This document shows, piece by piece, positions 13,506 through 20,542 of a stretch of 55,502 bases of DNA. The position numbers and the translations under genes are program-made. Numbering within the stretch: the stretch's first letter is position 1; each line of letters begins with the position of its first letter. This DNA comes from a virus, in IMG/VR virus record IMGVR_UViG_3300009594_000005, positions 1 to 55,502 of that record; one strand, written 5' to 3'. The notes under the pieces are model-generated. The model had not been told where the DNA came from, searched no databases, and saw only the letters and a list, made by a program, of their open reading frames with translations.

Positions 13506-14442
13506 ATGAAAAGTGATACAATTCTAAGGCTAGTTTGCTGTAGCTTGCCGTTTCTATTAACTTTCGCCCTGCTCTACAAACTACACCTGAAATCACGGTT
13601 AGCCCCGCCGCTGGTAGAGAGGCCCAATCCGTTTGTACATCCTCATATCCAGCCGCCAGCAGACCCGCCCAAGCCACCTAAAGTCCTACCGCCACAGAAG
13701 ATAGAGCCAGAATGGACGAACTACCCCCCCGCTCAGGAATGTAACTGACGCTAGGTTAGGCAGGGTGTTGGCGGACATCGAATCACACATGCCCGCTGGT
13801 CATATCTATAAGGACAACGATTTAATTACTTGGGGTCATGAAACCACCCACGGTATCAATAGTCATCTTCGCATGAAATTCCAGCGGGGAGGTTACGGCT
13901 GGGATGGCAAGCAATGGCTAATCACTCAACAGGCCAGAATCAATGGATTTTACGTTCTAGAGAATCGGGCTGCAATCATTAACGAGCCAAACACCACTAT
14001 TAGGGCAGCCGCCGCCCTGGTGCCGAGAACGCTACGTAGCGGGGTCTATAACCTCTACATGGTACAACAAGCCGGTCAATGGAATGATACCCCTCTCTAT
14101 GTGTTCGATGAGTGGGTAGCTTATACAAATGGATCGGCTGTGAGACTTAACCTCAAGATCACCAGCAGAGGGGAAACAGTTCTCTACATGCTAGAGTTCA
14201 ACAACTACGCCATTGCTGTAGCAATGGCTTGTAAGACCGAGAATCAGCAGTTCAAGAAGTTCCTTATGTGGCACTTGGAGAGGACGATGGAGTTGTACCG
14301 CCAGAATTTGTTGCTTGGCGACGTTTCTCAGGCCACAGCCTACTTAGAAAAGACGAAGACTTCGCCGGACGCTGAGGAGCTTCGGGCGTTTGCTCGCCAG
14401 TATTTTGGGACAGAGTGGACGCAGCGAGTGTTGGGATACTAG
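13506..14442 (+). pseudogene. Membrane-anchored HETTH zincin-like protein, frameshifted at a C6 run
   Basis: The first frame (13506-13748) starts after GGAGG and encodes a membrane anchor (VCCSLPFLLTFALLYKL) and a Pro-rich linker. It stops at 13748. A second frame, open from a GTG at 13765 to 14442, encodes LADIESHMPAGHIY, then LITWGHETTHGINSH, a clear zincin-type motif, and about 180 further residues. Removing one C from the run at 13725-13730 fuses them smoothly (NYPPLRNVTDARLGRVLADI). I therefore read one secreted or membrane-tethered metallopeptidase-like gene with a frameshift. An alternative is two genes, the second with a weak GTG start. Confidence 0.6.
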
Positions 14443-15565
14443 GTTGTGGGTGGGCCACGGTCTGCGGAAGCAGTTTCAATATCTTCCTGGCGAACTCGCC
14501 GTGTTCCGGGTGGTCCTTCATATTCTCTGCCCACTGGCCCATGTAAAAGTAACCATAGGAAACAGCCTTCGCTAGACCGGCAGCTATAGCTTCGCCAATG
14601 CCCGGAGCAATCGCAGCCCCTACTAGCATGGCTAGAGGTATAGTCGCACCACTATAGACGCTTAGCTTGCCTACTTCGGACATCCAATGAAGGAGATTTT
14701 CACGATTGCCTCTATCTAGCGGGTTCTTCATAAATTTGGCTAGAGCAAACACAAACATAATTTTGGCATAGATTGCTTTGGGCAACGTGGCAAGAAACTT
14801 CTTCAACCCAACCCATTTATCTACTTTGCCAATGAGTCCAAAGAATCTACTAACTGCATTCTCAACATTTTGTGCGACCTCTGGATCGACCACGGCTACA
14901 CCGAACTCGATAGCTCCCTGGGTAAACATTTCTTGAATGAATGTCACATCTTGCTCTAGTTCCATCCACTCCTTGAAGTTCAATGGTGCAACTGGAATTG
15001 GAGGATTCGTTGATTGGTTGTTGATAGGTGGAACATGTTCTTTGGCTGGCGGGTGTCCCGGTTTGTTAGATGTCCACGGCGAGTCATCCGCTGCCAGTGT
15101 GTATTTCAGCGTGATCTTACCAAACATCCTGTTGAGTTCATTTGTTTTAATAGACTGGTCAGGTCCGATGATCTTCTGAATGATATCATCGGCACGTTGA
15201 CCATAGCCTCTCAAGAAGAGTTCGGCTTTATTGTCGATAATGAGATTGGGTCTACTGTCTGGCCTGTGAGTCCAAAACTCCTCTTTCTCCCCCGGCATGG
15301 TATTTGATTTTATAGTGGTGAAATGCTGATTGATGATCGGGTCGATGTCCATATTGATGAATTTTCGACCAGCCTCCCTATCCATTTTCCACCTAGACTG
15401 AAGGAACAGGTAATCGCCAGGATACGGCTGTGCGTATTGCCAATCAAATGCGTCGGTAGGGTAAAGATAGCTGCCGAAGAACCAGTCCGAGCCGCTATCG
15501 TCAAATCCGGCCTCAGACAGTACCTTCTCCTTCTTTGCCAGCCACTCTTTGAAACTCATCCCCAT
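14264..15565 (-). CDS. Candidate packaged protein with capsid-targeting-like N-terminus, 433 aa
   Basis: The protein begins M-GMSFKEWLAKKEKVLSE|A, with a V-L-S-E|A site at residues 16-19; the real start may be the second ATG two codons on. A second copy of the motif, LNFKEWMELEQ, lies near residue 197. This suggests a fusion of two originally separate units. The C-terminal half has an amphipathic and hydrophobic section (IPLAMLVGAAIAPGIGEAI) that could insert in membranes. The last 60 residues are Ser/Thr/Pro-rich and overlap the opposite-strand gene by 179 bases; a missing C near 14445 could be hiding an earlier stop. Function unknown. Confidence 0.55.
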   Translation of the reverse strand: MGMSFKEWLAKKEKVLSEAGFDDSGSDWFFGSYLYPTDAFDWQYAQPYPGDYLFLQSRWKMDREAGRKFINMDIDPIINQHFTTIKSNTMPGEKEEFWTHRPDSRPNLIIDNKAELFLRGYGQRADDIIQKIIGPDQSIKTNELNRMFGKITLKYTLAADDSPWTSNKPGHPPAKEHVPPINNQSTNPPIPVAPLNFKEWMELEQDVTFIQEMFTQGAIEFGVAVVDPEVAQNVENAVSRFFGLIGKVDKWVGLKKFLATLPKAIYAKIMFVFALAKFMKNPLDRGNRENLLHWMSEVGKLSVYSGATIPLAMLVGAAIAPGIGEAIAAGLAKAVSYGYFYMGQWAENMKDHPEHGEFARKILKLLPQTVAHPQPSIPTLAASTLSQNTGEQTPEAPQRPAKSSSFLSRLWPEKRRQATNSGGTTPSSSPSAT

Positions 15566-15568
15566 GCG

Positions 15569-16198
15569 TTATTTAGGTGGGTTGCGAGGAATTATCATAG
15601 TTCTAGGGTAAACGTCGATGCTGAAAAGGAGCTTGTACAGCATCTCGTTCTCGCATCTGTTTCCATTCATGTCGTGCGTGAACCTCCAAGCGTTGTCGAG
15701 TGTCTCTATGTCTATCTGGTATTTGGTCCCGCTCGCCGGGTCTGCGATAGTGAATTGCTTCTCGTTGAAGCCGATAACTACAACAAAATGCCACGTCGTC
15801 TCACTGCTCCTCAGCAAAACAATGACGGGCCTGTCGTCAGAAATGAAGTGCTTTATGTTCGTTGTGCTACCCCACCTGAGTTGAGCCGGAACGCCTAGAT
15901 CGTTCATGGCTTTCTTGACCATAGATGGAGCGGTCATGCCTACGGGGGTTCCCTTCCAGGTGAACCATTCTGTTTTGGCGGCTTTCTCCACTTCCTTTAT
16001 GGTCACGTCTTTACCATAATACTGTAGAACCATCGCACAGCTAGTTGGGCCACATGTTATATTATTTGGCTGTACTAGCAGTTTGTCGAAACCATCTAAC
16101 TCTTTTTCAGGTAGATGTGTTTCAAAGTGAGCATGGTATAAACCCAGCCCAATGAAACCGGCAACGCAAATAGCTAACAAAATAAAGGTCTTTCTCAT
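15569..16198 (-). CDS. Membrane-anchored C39-type cysteine peptidase
   Basis: An N-terminal signal anchor (TFILLAICVAGFIGLGLYHA) precedes a papain-like C39 domain. The catalytic Cys is in NNITCGPTSCAMVLQYYG (Cys49), the His in TTWHFVVVIGF (about 141) and the Asp in FTIADPASG. C39 domains cleave double-glycine leaders or act as standalone envelope peptidases. Here there is no ABC transporter fusion, so a secreted, membrane-tethered protease is likely. Its start codon overlaps that of the opposite-strand HAD gene (CATG at 16196-16199). Confidence 0.75.
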   Translation of the reverse strand: MRKTFILLAICVAGFIGLGLYHAHFETHLPEKELDGFDKLLVQPNNITCGPTSCAMVLQYYGKDVTIKEVEKAAKTEWFTWKGTPVGMTAPSMVKKAMNDLGVPAQLRWGSTTNIKHFISDDRPVIVLLRSSETTWHFVVVIGFNEKQFTIADPASGTKYQIDIETLDNAWRFTHDMNGNRCENEMLYKLLFSIDVYPRTMIIPRNPPK

Positions 16199-16865
16199 GA
16201 GATTAGTCGTTTACGATTTCGATGGCACCCTTGCCACTGTACCAACCAAGCCAGACAAGGCTACTGCCAAACAGATCGGCTGGGATGGTAAAGATTGGTG
16301 GGGCAGCGAAGCATCGCTAGTCCTCGAAAGTATAGTACCCAACGAAGAAGTAATCTCTGCGATGAAAGCAGACAAGCTAGACTCTAGTACCAAAGTTATT
16401 TTGGCAACGGGTCGTCGTGGGGTAGTAGCCCACCTTGTCAGAGCCTTCTTGCGGAGCCAGGGACTCTACGGAAAAAGGATGATTCCAGAAAGCAACAAGG
16501 ATGCTCTTCGCAGGTTTCAACAGAGACTAGAGGCTGGCAAAGACTTGATCCATCCAGAAGAGACCCACCTGGAATACTTCTGTGGAGATTTCGGGACCGA
16601 GGATGATTTCCCGAAGGGGAAGAAGGGCAAGCCCATTAGCGATACCATAGTCCACAAAAAGTATGTGATTGCCAAACACCTGCCGGTCAAGAAACTAGAG
16701 TTCTGGGAGGATCGAGACGACCACGTTCCGTTCTTCATTCGGATGGGACTCGACTGGCTTAAAAAGGGACTAGCAGAGGAGGTCTTGCTACACAAGGTCT
16801 TCGAGGTTCCTGAGAACCAGCCATACGTTCAACACATCCCGATCAAAGACGGGATGAAGAAATGA
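16197..16865 (+). CDS. HAD-family phosphatase
   Basis: 222 residues from the ATG at 16197, preceded by AAAGGT inside the opposing gene. The nucleophile motif is VYDFDGTLA (Asp7, Asp9), motif II is VILATGRR with the conserved Thr, and motif III/IV is probably LEFWEDRDDHV with paired acids. The long insertion between motifs (residues 80-165) resembles the cap of the SAK RNA-repair HAD group, which I suggest with low confidence. It hydrolyses phosphate monoesters; the substrate is unknown. It is a single-gene unit ending in a bidirectional terminator. Confidence 0.75.
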   Translation: MRLVVYDFDGTLATVPTKPDKATAKQIGWDGKDWWGSEASLVLESIVPNEEVISAMKADKLDSSTKVILATGRRGVVAHLVRAFLRSQGLYGKRMIPESNKDALRRFQQRLEAGKDLIHPEETHLEYFCGDFGTEDDFPKGKKGKPISDTIVHKKYVIAKHLPVKKLEFWEDRDDHVPFFIRMGLDWLKKGLAEEVLLHKVFEVPENQPYVQHIPIKDGMKK

Positions 16866-16901
16866 AAAAACGCCCGGCTTCGCCGGGCGTTTTTTCATTT
16901 C
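16860..16901. terminator. Symmetrical bidirectional terminator containing both stop codons
   Basis: A long inverted repeat centred near 16880: AAATGAAAAAACGCCCGGC, a TTC loop, and its mirror ending in TTTTTTCATTT. It gives a hairpin with a T run in both directions. Both converging genes end in Lys-Lys-stop inside the arms. Confidence 0.85.
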
Positions 16902-17059
16902 TTCAAGGCTTTTGCTTTCAGTGCCGCCTGCTGCCTCTGTTGTAGTTGTTGCAACGTAATCAGTGGCACAAGGGCATTGGTTTTTCTAGGTGGGGCAGCG
17001 TTGTTTCTACTCCCACAGCCTCTACAGCATCCCATAGGATTTACCCCGCAACAAGTCAT
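16895..17059 (-). CDS. Cys-rich miniprotein, 54 aa
   Basis: The start (ATG at 17059) overlaps the stop of the nucleotidyltransferase-like gene (TAATG), indicating coupled translation. The first 16 residues hold five cysteines (TCCGVNPMGCCRGCG), and the rest is a Gln/Ala/Lys-rich helix (LQQLQQRQQAALKAKALKK). This could be a zinc knuckle followed by a coiled-coil or DNA-binding tail. No family recognised. It ends in the shared terminator. Confidence 0.6.
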   Translation of the reverse strand: MTCCGVNPMGCCRGCGSRNNAAPPRKTNALVPLITLQQLQQRQQAALKAKALKK

Positions 17060-18528
17060 TAGTCGTCTTTCATGAACTTTTCGACTTCCATATCGTCCAC
17101 GATCTTGTTCTTCTTGAACTCGTCCTCATCGCCCTTGGCTTTACCAGATTTTACGGCGTCATCGAACTTCGTGGTCTTTCTCCAACCGGCAAACTTCTTG
17201 ACGTGTTTAGCCCACCAAGGTCTCCGGTTTCTCTCTGTGCCTTTGATCTTGAACATATCTACCCAATCTTCGATCTGTTGTTTGGATAGACCGGTTCCTT
17301 CTCGCTGAGCCATCATCTTCGGCAGATGTTCTGGTGCGAATTCCTTAAGCTTCAACAGGAAGCAAACGGCATTCTTTTCGTCGTCGCCCCAGCCCGACTT
17401 TTTTATCTGGCCGTTGTCGTCTTCGTAATCACCAGCTAGAGCCTTCTCGACGGCTTCGACAGGATTGTGTTGGAGCAACCATGCCAAGGCAAGGGCTTTG
17501 TCCTTCTTGTCGGAAATCTCAACCGGGACGCCCGAAGGCGGATCGAACTTGAGTCCTGGGAAGACCTTTTTGAGTAGATCGGTCTTCTTGTACATGTTGA
17601 TATAGCACTTTGGATCGATATCTGGGTGTAGCAGACCCTTGAGAAACTCTTCTTTCACCTGATCCCCTGGCACGCCGTCTAGGTCACGGAATCTGCCGAT
17701 AGCTTTCTCGATCTTCTCGTCCATTGGACCCTTACCATAGCGGCAATGCAGTCTCACGGCACGCATGACACGAATCTTGTCTTCCTTGAATTTCTGCTCT
17801 GGGTCGCCGATTGTCTTGATAACACCTTGCATTGTGTCGTAGTGCCCAGTCTCGGTTGGATCGTATAACTTAGTGTTGGGGCCGTCCGATTTACTCAACT
17901 CGATGTAATTTGCGTTCATGGTCAAGTCACGGCCTTGGGCGTCATCCTTGGGGTTATCGGTGAAATCGGCGTTAGCCGAGCCAAACGAAACCTTGGGGTC
18001 ACGTCTCATGGTATTGATGTCAAACTCCTCGCCCTCGACCGTGGCCTTGATAGAGTATGCCTTCTTCTCCTTGCTATTGTCTTTGGCTCCGCAGTTCCAG
18101 ATGAGCTTGTCACCTTCCTTTGCCACTTCTGGCTTAAAGGTGAGTTTGAGGTTTTCAGTCGGACAATCCCCAGCCATCTTGAAGCCAGCGGAGTGTAAAA
18201 TCTGTGCGGTTTGTTCAGGAGTGGCGTTTGTTACCAAGCTGTATTTTCTAACAGACTTGCCACGGAGGAAGTCACGCACAGAGCCTCCGGTGAGGAAGAG
18301 ACTCTTCTTAGGCATCGTCATTTCCTTAGTGGTGTCGCCCATGATCTTTACTTCGGCACTCTTCACGAATGCATCAATAATCGGACGTAGTTTCGGGGGT
18401 GGAACGAAACCTGGATCAATCTGGGTGAACTTCTTCTTCCAGTCTTTGTCGGCTCCACTTTCGCCACTTCCAGAAGGGTTGTCGCCTTCCTTCAGCAACA
18501 CATAGTCTTTGAATGATTTGAAACTCAT
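17059..18528 (-). CDS. CCA/poly(A) polymerase-like nucleotidyltransferase, catalytic Asp pair absent, 489 aa
   Basis: After a capsid-targeting-like N-terminus (MSFKSFKDYVLLKE|G) the protein follows the class II nucleotidyltransferase family: GGSVRD (81-86), GEEFDINTMRRD, GRDLTMNANYIE, YDPTETGHYDTMQG, then GDPEQKFKEDKIRVMRAVRL. The Asp-x-Asp that should follow GGSVRD by about ten residues is replaced by K-Y-S (95-97). Two of the three metal-binding carboxylates are therefore missing and polymerisation is unlikely. It may bind tRNA 3' ends or be a structural remnant. The Lys-rich C-terminal third is unlike bacterial relatives. It is coupled to the Cys-rich miniprotein downstream. Confidence 0.75.
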   Translation of the reverse strand: MSFKSFKDYVLLKEGDNPSGSGESGADKDWKKKFTQIDPGFVPPPKLRPIIDAFVKSAEVKIMGDTTKEMTMPKKSLFLTGGSVRDFLRGKSVRKYSLVTNATPEQTAQILHSAGFKMAGDCPTENLKLTFKPEVAKEGDKLIWNCGAKDNSKEKKAYSIKATVEGEEFDINTMRRDPKVSFGSANADFTDNPKDDAQGRDLTMNANYIELSKSDGPNTKLYDPTETGHYDTMQGVIKTIGDPEQKFKEDKIRVMRAVRLHCRYGKGPMDEKIEKAIGRFRDLDGVPGDQVKEEFLKGLLHPDIDPKCYINMYKKTDLLKKVFPGLKFDPPSGVPVEISDKKDKALALAWLLQHNPVEAVEKALAGDYEDDNGQIKKSGWGDDEKNAVCFLLKLKEFAPEHLPKMMAQREGTGLSKQQIEDWVDMFKIKGTERNRRPWWAKHVKKFAGWRKTTKFDDAVKSGKAKGDEDEFKKNKIVDDMEVEKFMKDD

Positions 18529-18566
18529 ATCTGCTCCTGTGCTATTTAGAACGCCGCCTGCTAGTT

Positions 18567-19268
18567 TTAGAACCTATTGGCACCTATATTTCTCCTTTGA
18601 CCTGCCGTGTCCTGAGATTGGGCACCAACCTTGTCGAAGTTCAAGGCATCGCTCAATTGATTGCCGTAGAAGATGTCGTCTCTCGGCCAACGGTATTGTC
18701 CGTATGCCACGATTTTCCACTGCCCGTTCCCTAAGTCCTGTTCATCGCCGTACTCGTTATGGTGTGGCGGCTTGTGTGCCAACAACACGGCTGCATTGGG
18801 CTGAACTGGTTTGTACTCACCTTCTTTCCAGAAAGCGGGTTTACCACCGCTGCCGGAAAAGTTGCCCAGGTATTGATCTCGCATGAAGTCATTCATCTTT
18901 CGATGCAACTCCAATCTCATCTGCTTGGCTTCGTTGACATCCCTGGCCTGAACGGTCTCTTCTTTTTCTAGAGTAAAGTAGTTCTGACTTCGGCTGGATT
19001 GTAGCTCATAATCGCTGAAGAAAGGCTGGAACATCCCAGAGTTAGGCACTTCCGTACTGCCGCCACGAGCTTTATCAATAGCACCGAATAAAGCACCGGT
19101 TGCAATGTTCATGGTGTCTAGGCCGGGACGAATTCTCTGTCTATTACGCCAGTAGTCGTAGGCATCACCGCCTTGTCCTTGGCTCCAGAGGGTACTGCCT
19201 CTCACTTTGTAGCCGTGCTCCGGTGCTTCTTCTTGTTCCCGAAGCCAATCCTTGAATGAAATGTTCAT
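18567..19268 (-). CDS. Hypothetical protein with capsid-targeting-like N-terminus, 233 aa
   Basis: I start it at the ATG at 19268, giving MNISFKDWLREQEEAPE. The longer frame to 19301 would put 11 residues before the shared SFKDWL motif. An L-R-E site follows at residues 9-11. The rest is hydrophilic and aromatic (GDAYDYWRNRQRIRPG, SQNYFTLEKEET), with no enzyme motif I can name. It lies directly upstream of the nucleotidyltransferase-like gene on the same strand. I infer that the two are co-expressed and perhaps packaged together. Confidence 0.55.
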   Translation of the reverse strand: MNISFKDWLREQEEAPEHGYKVRGSTLWSQGQGGDAYDYWRNRQRIRPGLDTMNIATGALFGAIDKARGGSTEVPNSGMFQPFFSDYELQSSRSQNYFTLEKEETVQARDVNEAKQMRLELHRKMNDFMRDQYLGNFSGSGGKPAFWKEGEYKPVQPNAAVLLAHKPPHHNEYGDEQDLGNGQWKIVAYGQYRWPRDDIFYGNQLSDALNFDKVGAQSQDTAGQRRNIGANRF

Positions 19269-19344
19269 GTTGGTATTTATGATCTGCTTGGGGAAAACCA
19301 CTTTACGCAGAGCCTTTTTGCACTAGAATGGAGATGGAGGTTAT

Positions 19345-19605
19345 ATGGCTACGTTTCAAGCAGTCCGGTGTTCGGTTTGCGGGCTAACAGTTCGGCCCGG
19401 CAATTACGGCGACCAGAAACAGGCGATTCCTGGCCCTCACTGGCCTGTTACGAACGAAGATACGTTTATGGCGTACCAATCGGACTATTGGGGCGATGCC
19501 GACTTCAGCACGTTCTGCCAGGGGAGTGACAAACCGGGGCCAGTTGTGAATTGTGAGTTGCTCTCGCCGCCCGAATCGTTCATCCCTTTCTTGGATGAGA
19601 ATTAG
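19345..19605 (+). CDS. Hypothetical protein, 86 aa
   Basis: An intact frame after GGAGATGGAGG. It begins ATFQAVRCSVCGLTVRP, with a single CxxC pair, then a Gly/Pro-rich middle and an acidic end (FIPFLDEN). A third Cys occurs at FSTFCQG and a fourth at VVNCELL, which could complete a metal site. The fold is unknown. Its stop overlaps the end of the opposite-strand gene by four bases. Confidence 0.5.
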   Translation: MATFQAVRCSVCGLTVRPGNYGDQKQAIPGPHWPVTNEDTFMAYQSDYWGDADFSTFCQGSDKPGPVVNCELLSPPESFIPFLDEN

Positions 19606-20003
19606 GGTACTGCTGGTGCCTGAAGCCCCAACTTGAACAGCAAGTAAGCCGCCAGCAAGACCCAAAGAATCTGCAAAACGAACCCGCCTATAGTCTTCCA
19701 CCGGTTCTCGGAAGCGGCGGTAGATTTCTCTACACCCGCCATCTTCAGTTCCATCTGATGGAACGATTCTTTCATCTTCTCTACATCGTTCTGCATGGCA
19801 GCACCATTCCGTGACTCCAACATCGTCACTCGGATTGCCAAGGCATTGATCTCTTTCAGTTGTGCATCGATCTTATCCTCTAGGTCTTCTTGTTTCTTCA
19901 TCATGAGTTGAACCCTTTCATCAACCCTCGTAGTCAACTCGAAGATAGATTGGATGGATTCTTGCACTTGTGAGTAATACGAGGCTTCATTTTGATTCGG
20001 CAT
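19602..20003 (-). CDS. Coiled-coil protein with C-terminal membrane anchor, 133 aa
   Basis: The ATG at 20003, five bases after GGAG, is preferred over the GTG six bases upstream. Residues 15-95 are a predicted coiled coil (ERVQLMMKKQEDLEDKIDAQ and KMKESFHQMELKMAGVEKS). A single membrane helix near the end (GGFVLQILWVLLAAYLLFKL) completes a tail-anchored layout, as in some phage spanins, holin-associated or membrane-tethering proteins. Class assignment is uncertain. It lies between the accessory and virion blocks. Confidence 0.55.
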   Translation of the reverse strand: MPNQNEASYYSQVQESIQSIFELTTRVDERVQLMMKKQEDLEDKIDAQLKEINALAIRVTMLESRNGAAMQNDVEKMKESFHQMELKMAGVEKSTAASENRWKTIGGFVLQILWVLLAAYLLFKLGLQAPAVP

Positions 20004-20053
20004 TGCCACTCCACAAGGTTAAGATTCCTAGTTGTCACCGTATATATCATGTT

Positions 20054-20542
20054 ATGACTAAAGAAGACCGAGCAGAAACCAAAATTGAGGAGAAGACACC
20101 ACTTTCGACGCCGGAATTAGAAAAACTACTTCCAACTATGAATGTGGGCATGGTCCCGCAGAAACAAGAAGAGGGTGGCGAACTATCTCGCCTCATCAGC
20201 GACGACGCTCTTCTAGGGGTCTATGCAGAGATCATGGGCAACCTTCGTGACGACCGCAAAGAGCTAGATGAATACATATCAACTTTCGCCAACATGGTCC
20301 TGAATGACGGTGATGCTACTACATCAAGTAAAGAGGCGTTGGTGAATCTGGTGAAGATCAAGAGTGACATCCCAGACAAGATGGCGAAGGTCGCCGATCT
20401 GATGACCAGGATCAAGCTGAAAGAGCGTGATACTTTCCCAAGATATTTGGCGGCACACCAGAACAACACCATCAACATAGGCGAAGGCGGCTCCAAGCGA
20501 GCCTTGTTAGAAGCCATCGAACAAGCGAAGAAGGGCAAGTAA
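20054..20542 (+). CDS. Hypothetical helical protein heading the virion block, 162 aa
   Basis: I start it at the ATG at 20054, since upstream in-frame codons overlap a divergent gene. The sequence is acidic at first (TKEDRAETKIEEKTPLSTPE), then mostly helical (LLGVYAEIMGNLRDDRKELD, then LVNLVKIKSDIPDKMAKVA) with a basic end (LEAIEQAKKGK). It is directly followed by the next start codon with no gap. The composition and position could fit a small terminase or a scaffold-like component; there is no decisive motif. Confidence 0.55.
   Translation: MTKEDRAETKIEEKTPLSTPELEKLLPTMNVGMVPQKQEEGGELSRLISDDALLGVYAEIMGNLRDDRKELDEYISTFANMVLNDGDATTSSKEALVNLVKIKSDIPDKMAKVADLMTRIKLKERDTFPRYLAAHQNNTINIGEGGSKRALLEAIEQAKKGK

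Noticed and set aside
13456-13677. Minus-strand 73-residue frame overlapping the zincin-anchor gene
   Set aside because: The plus-strand frame has GGAGG, a membrane anchor and a Pro-rich linker; the minus frame has none of these.
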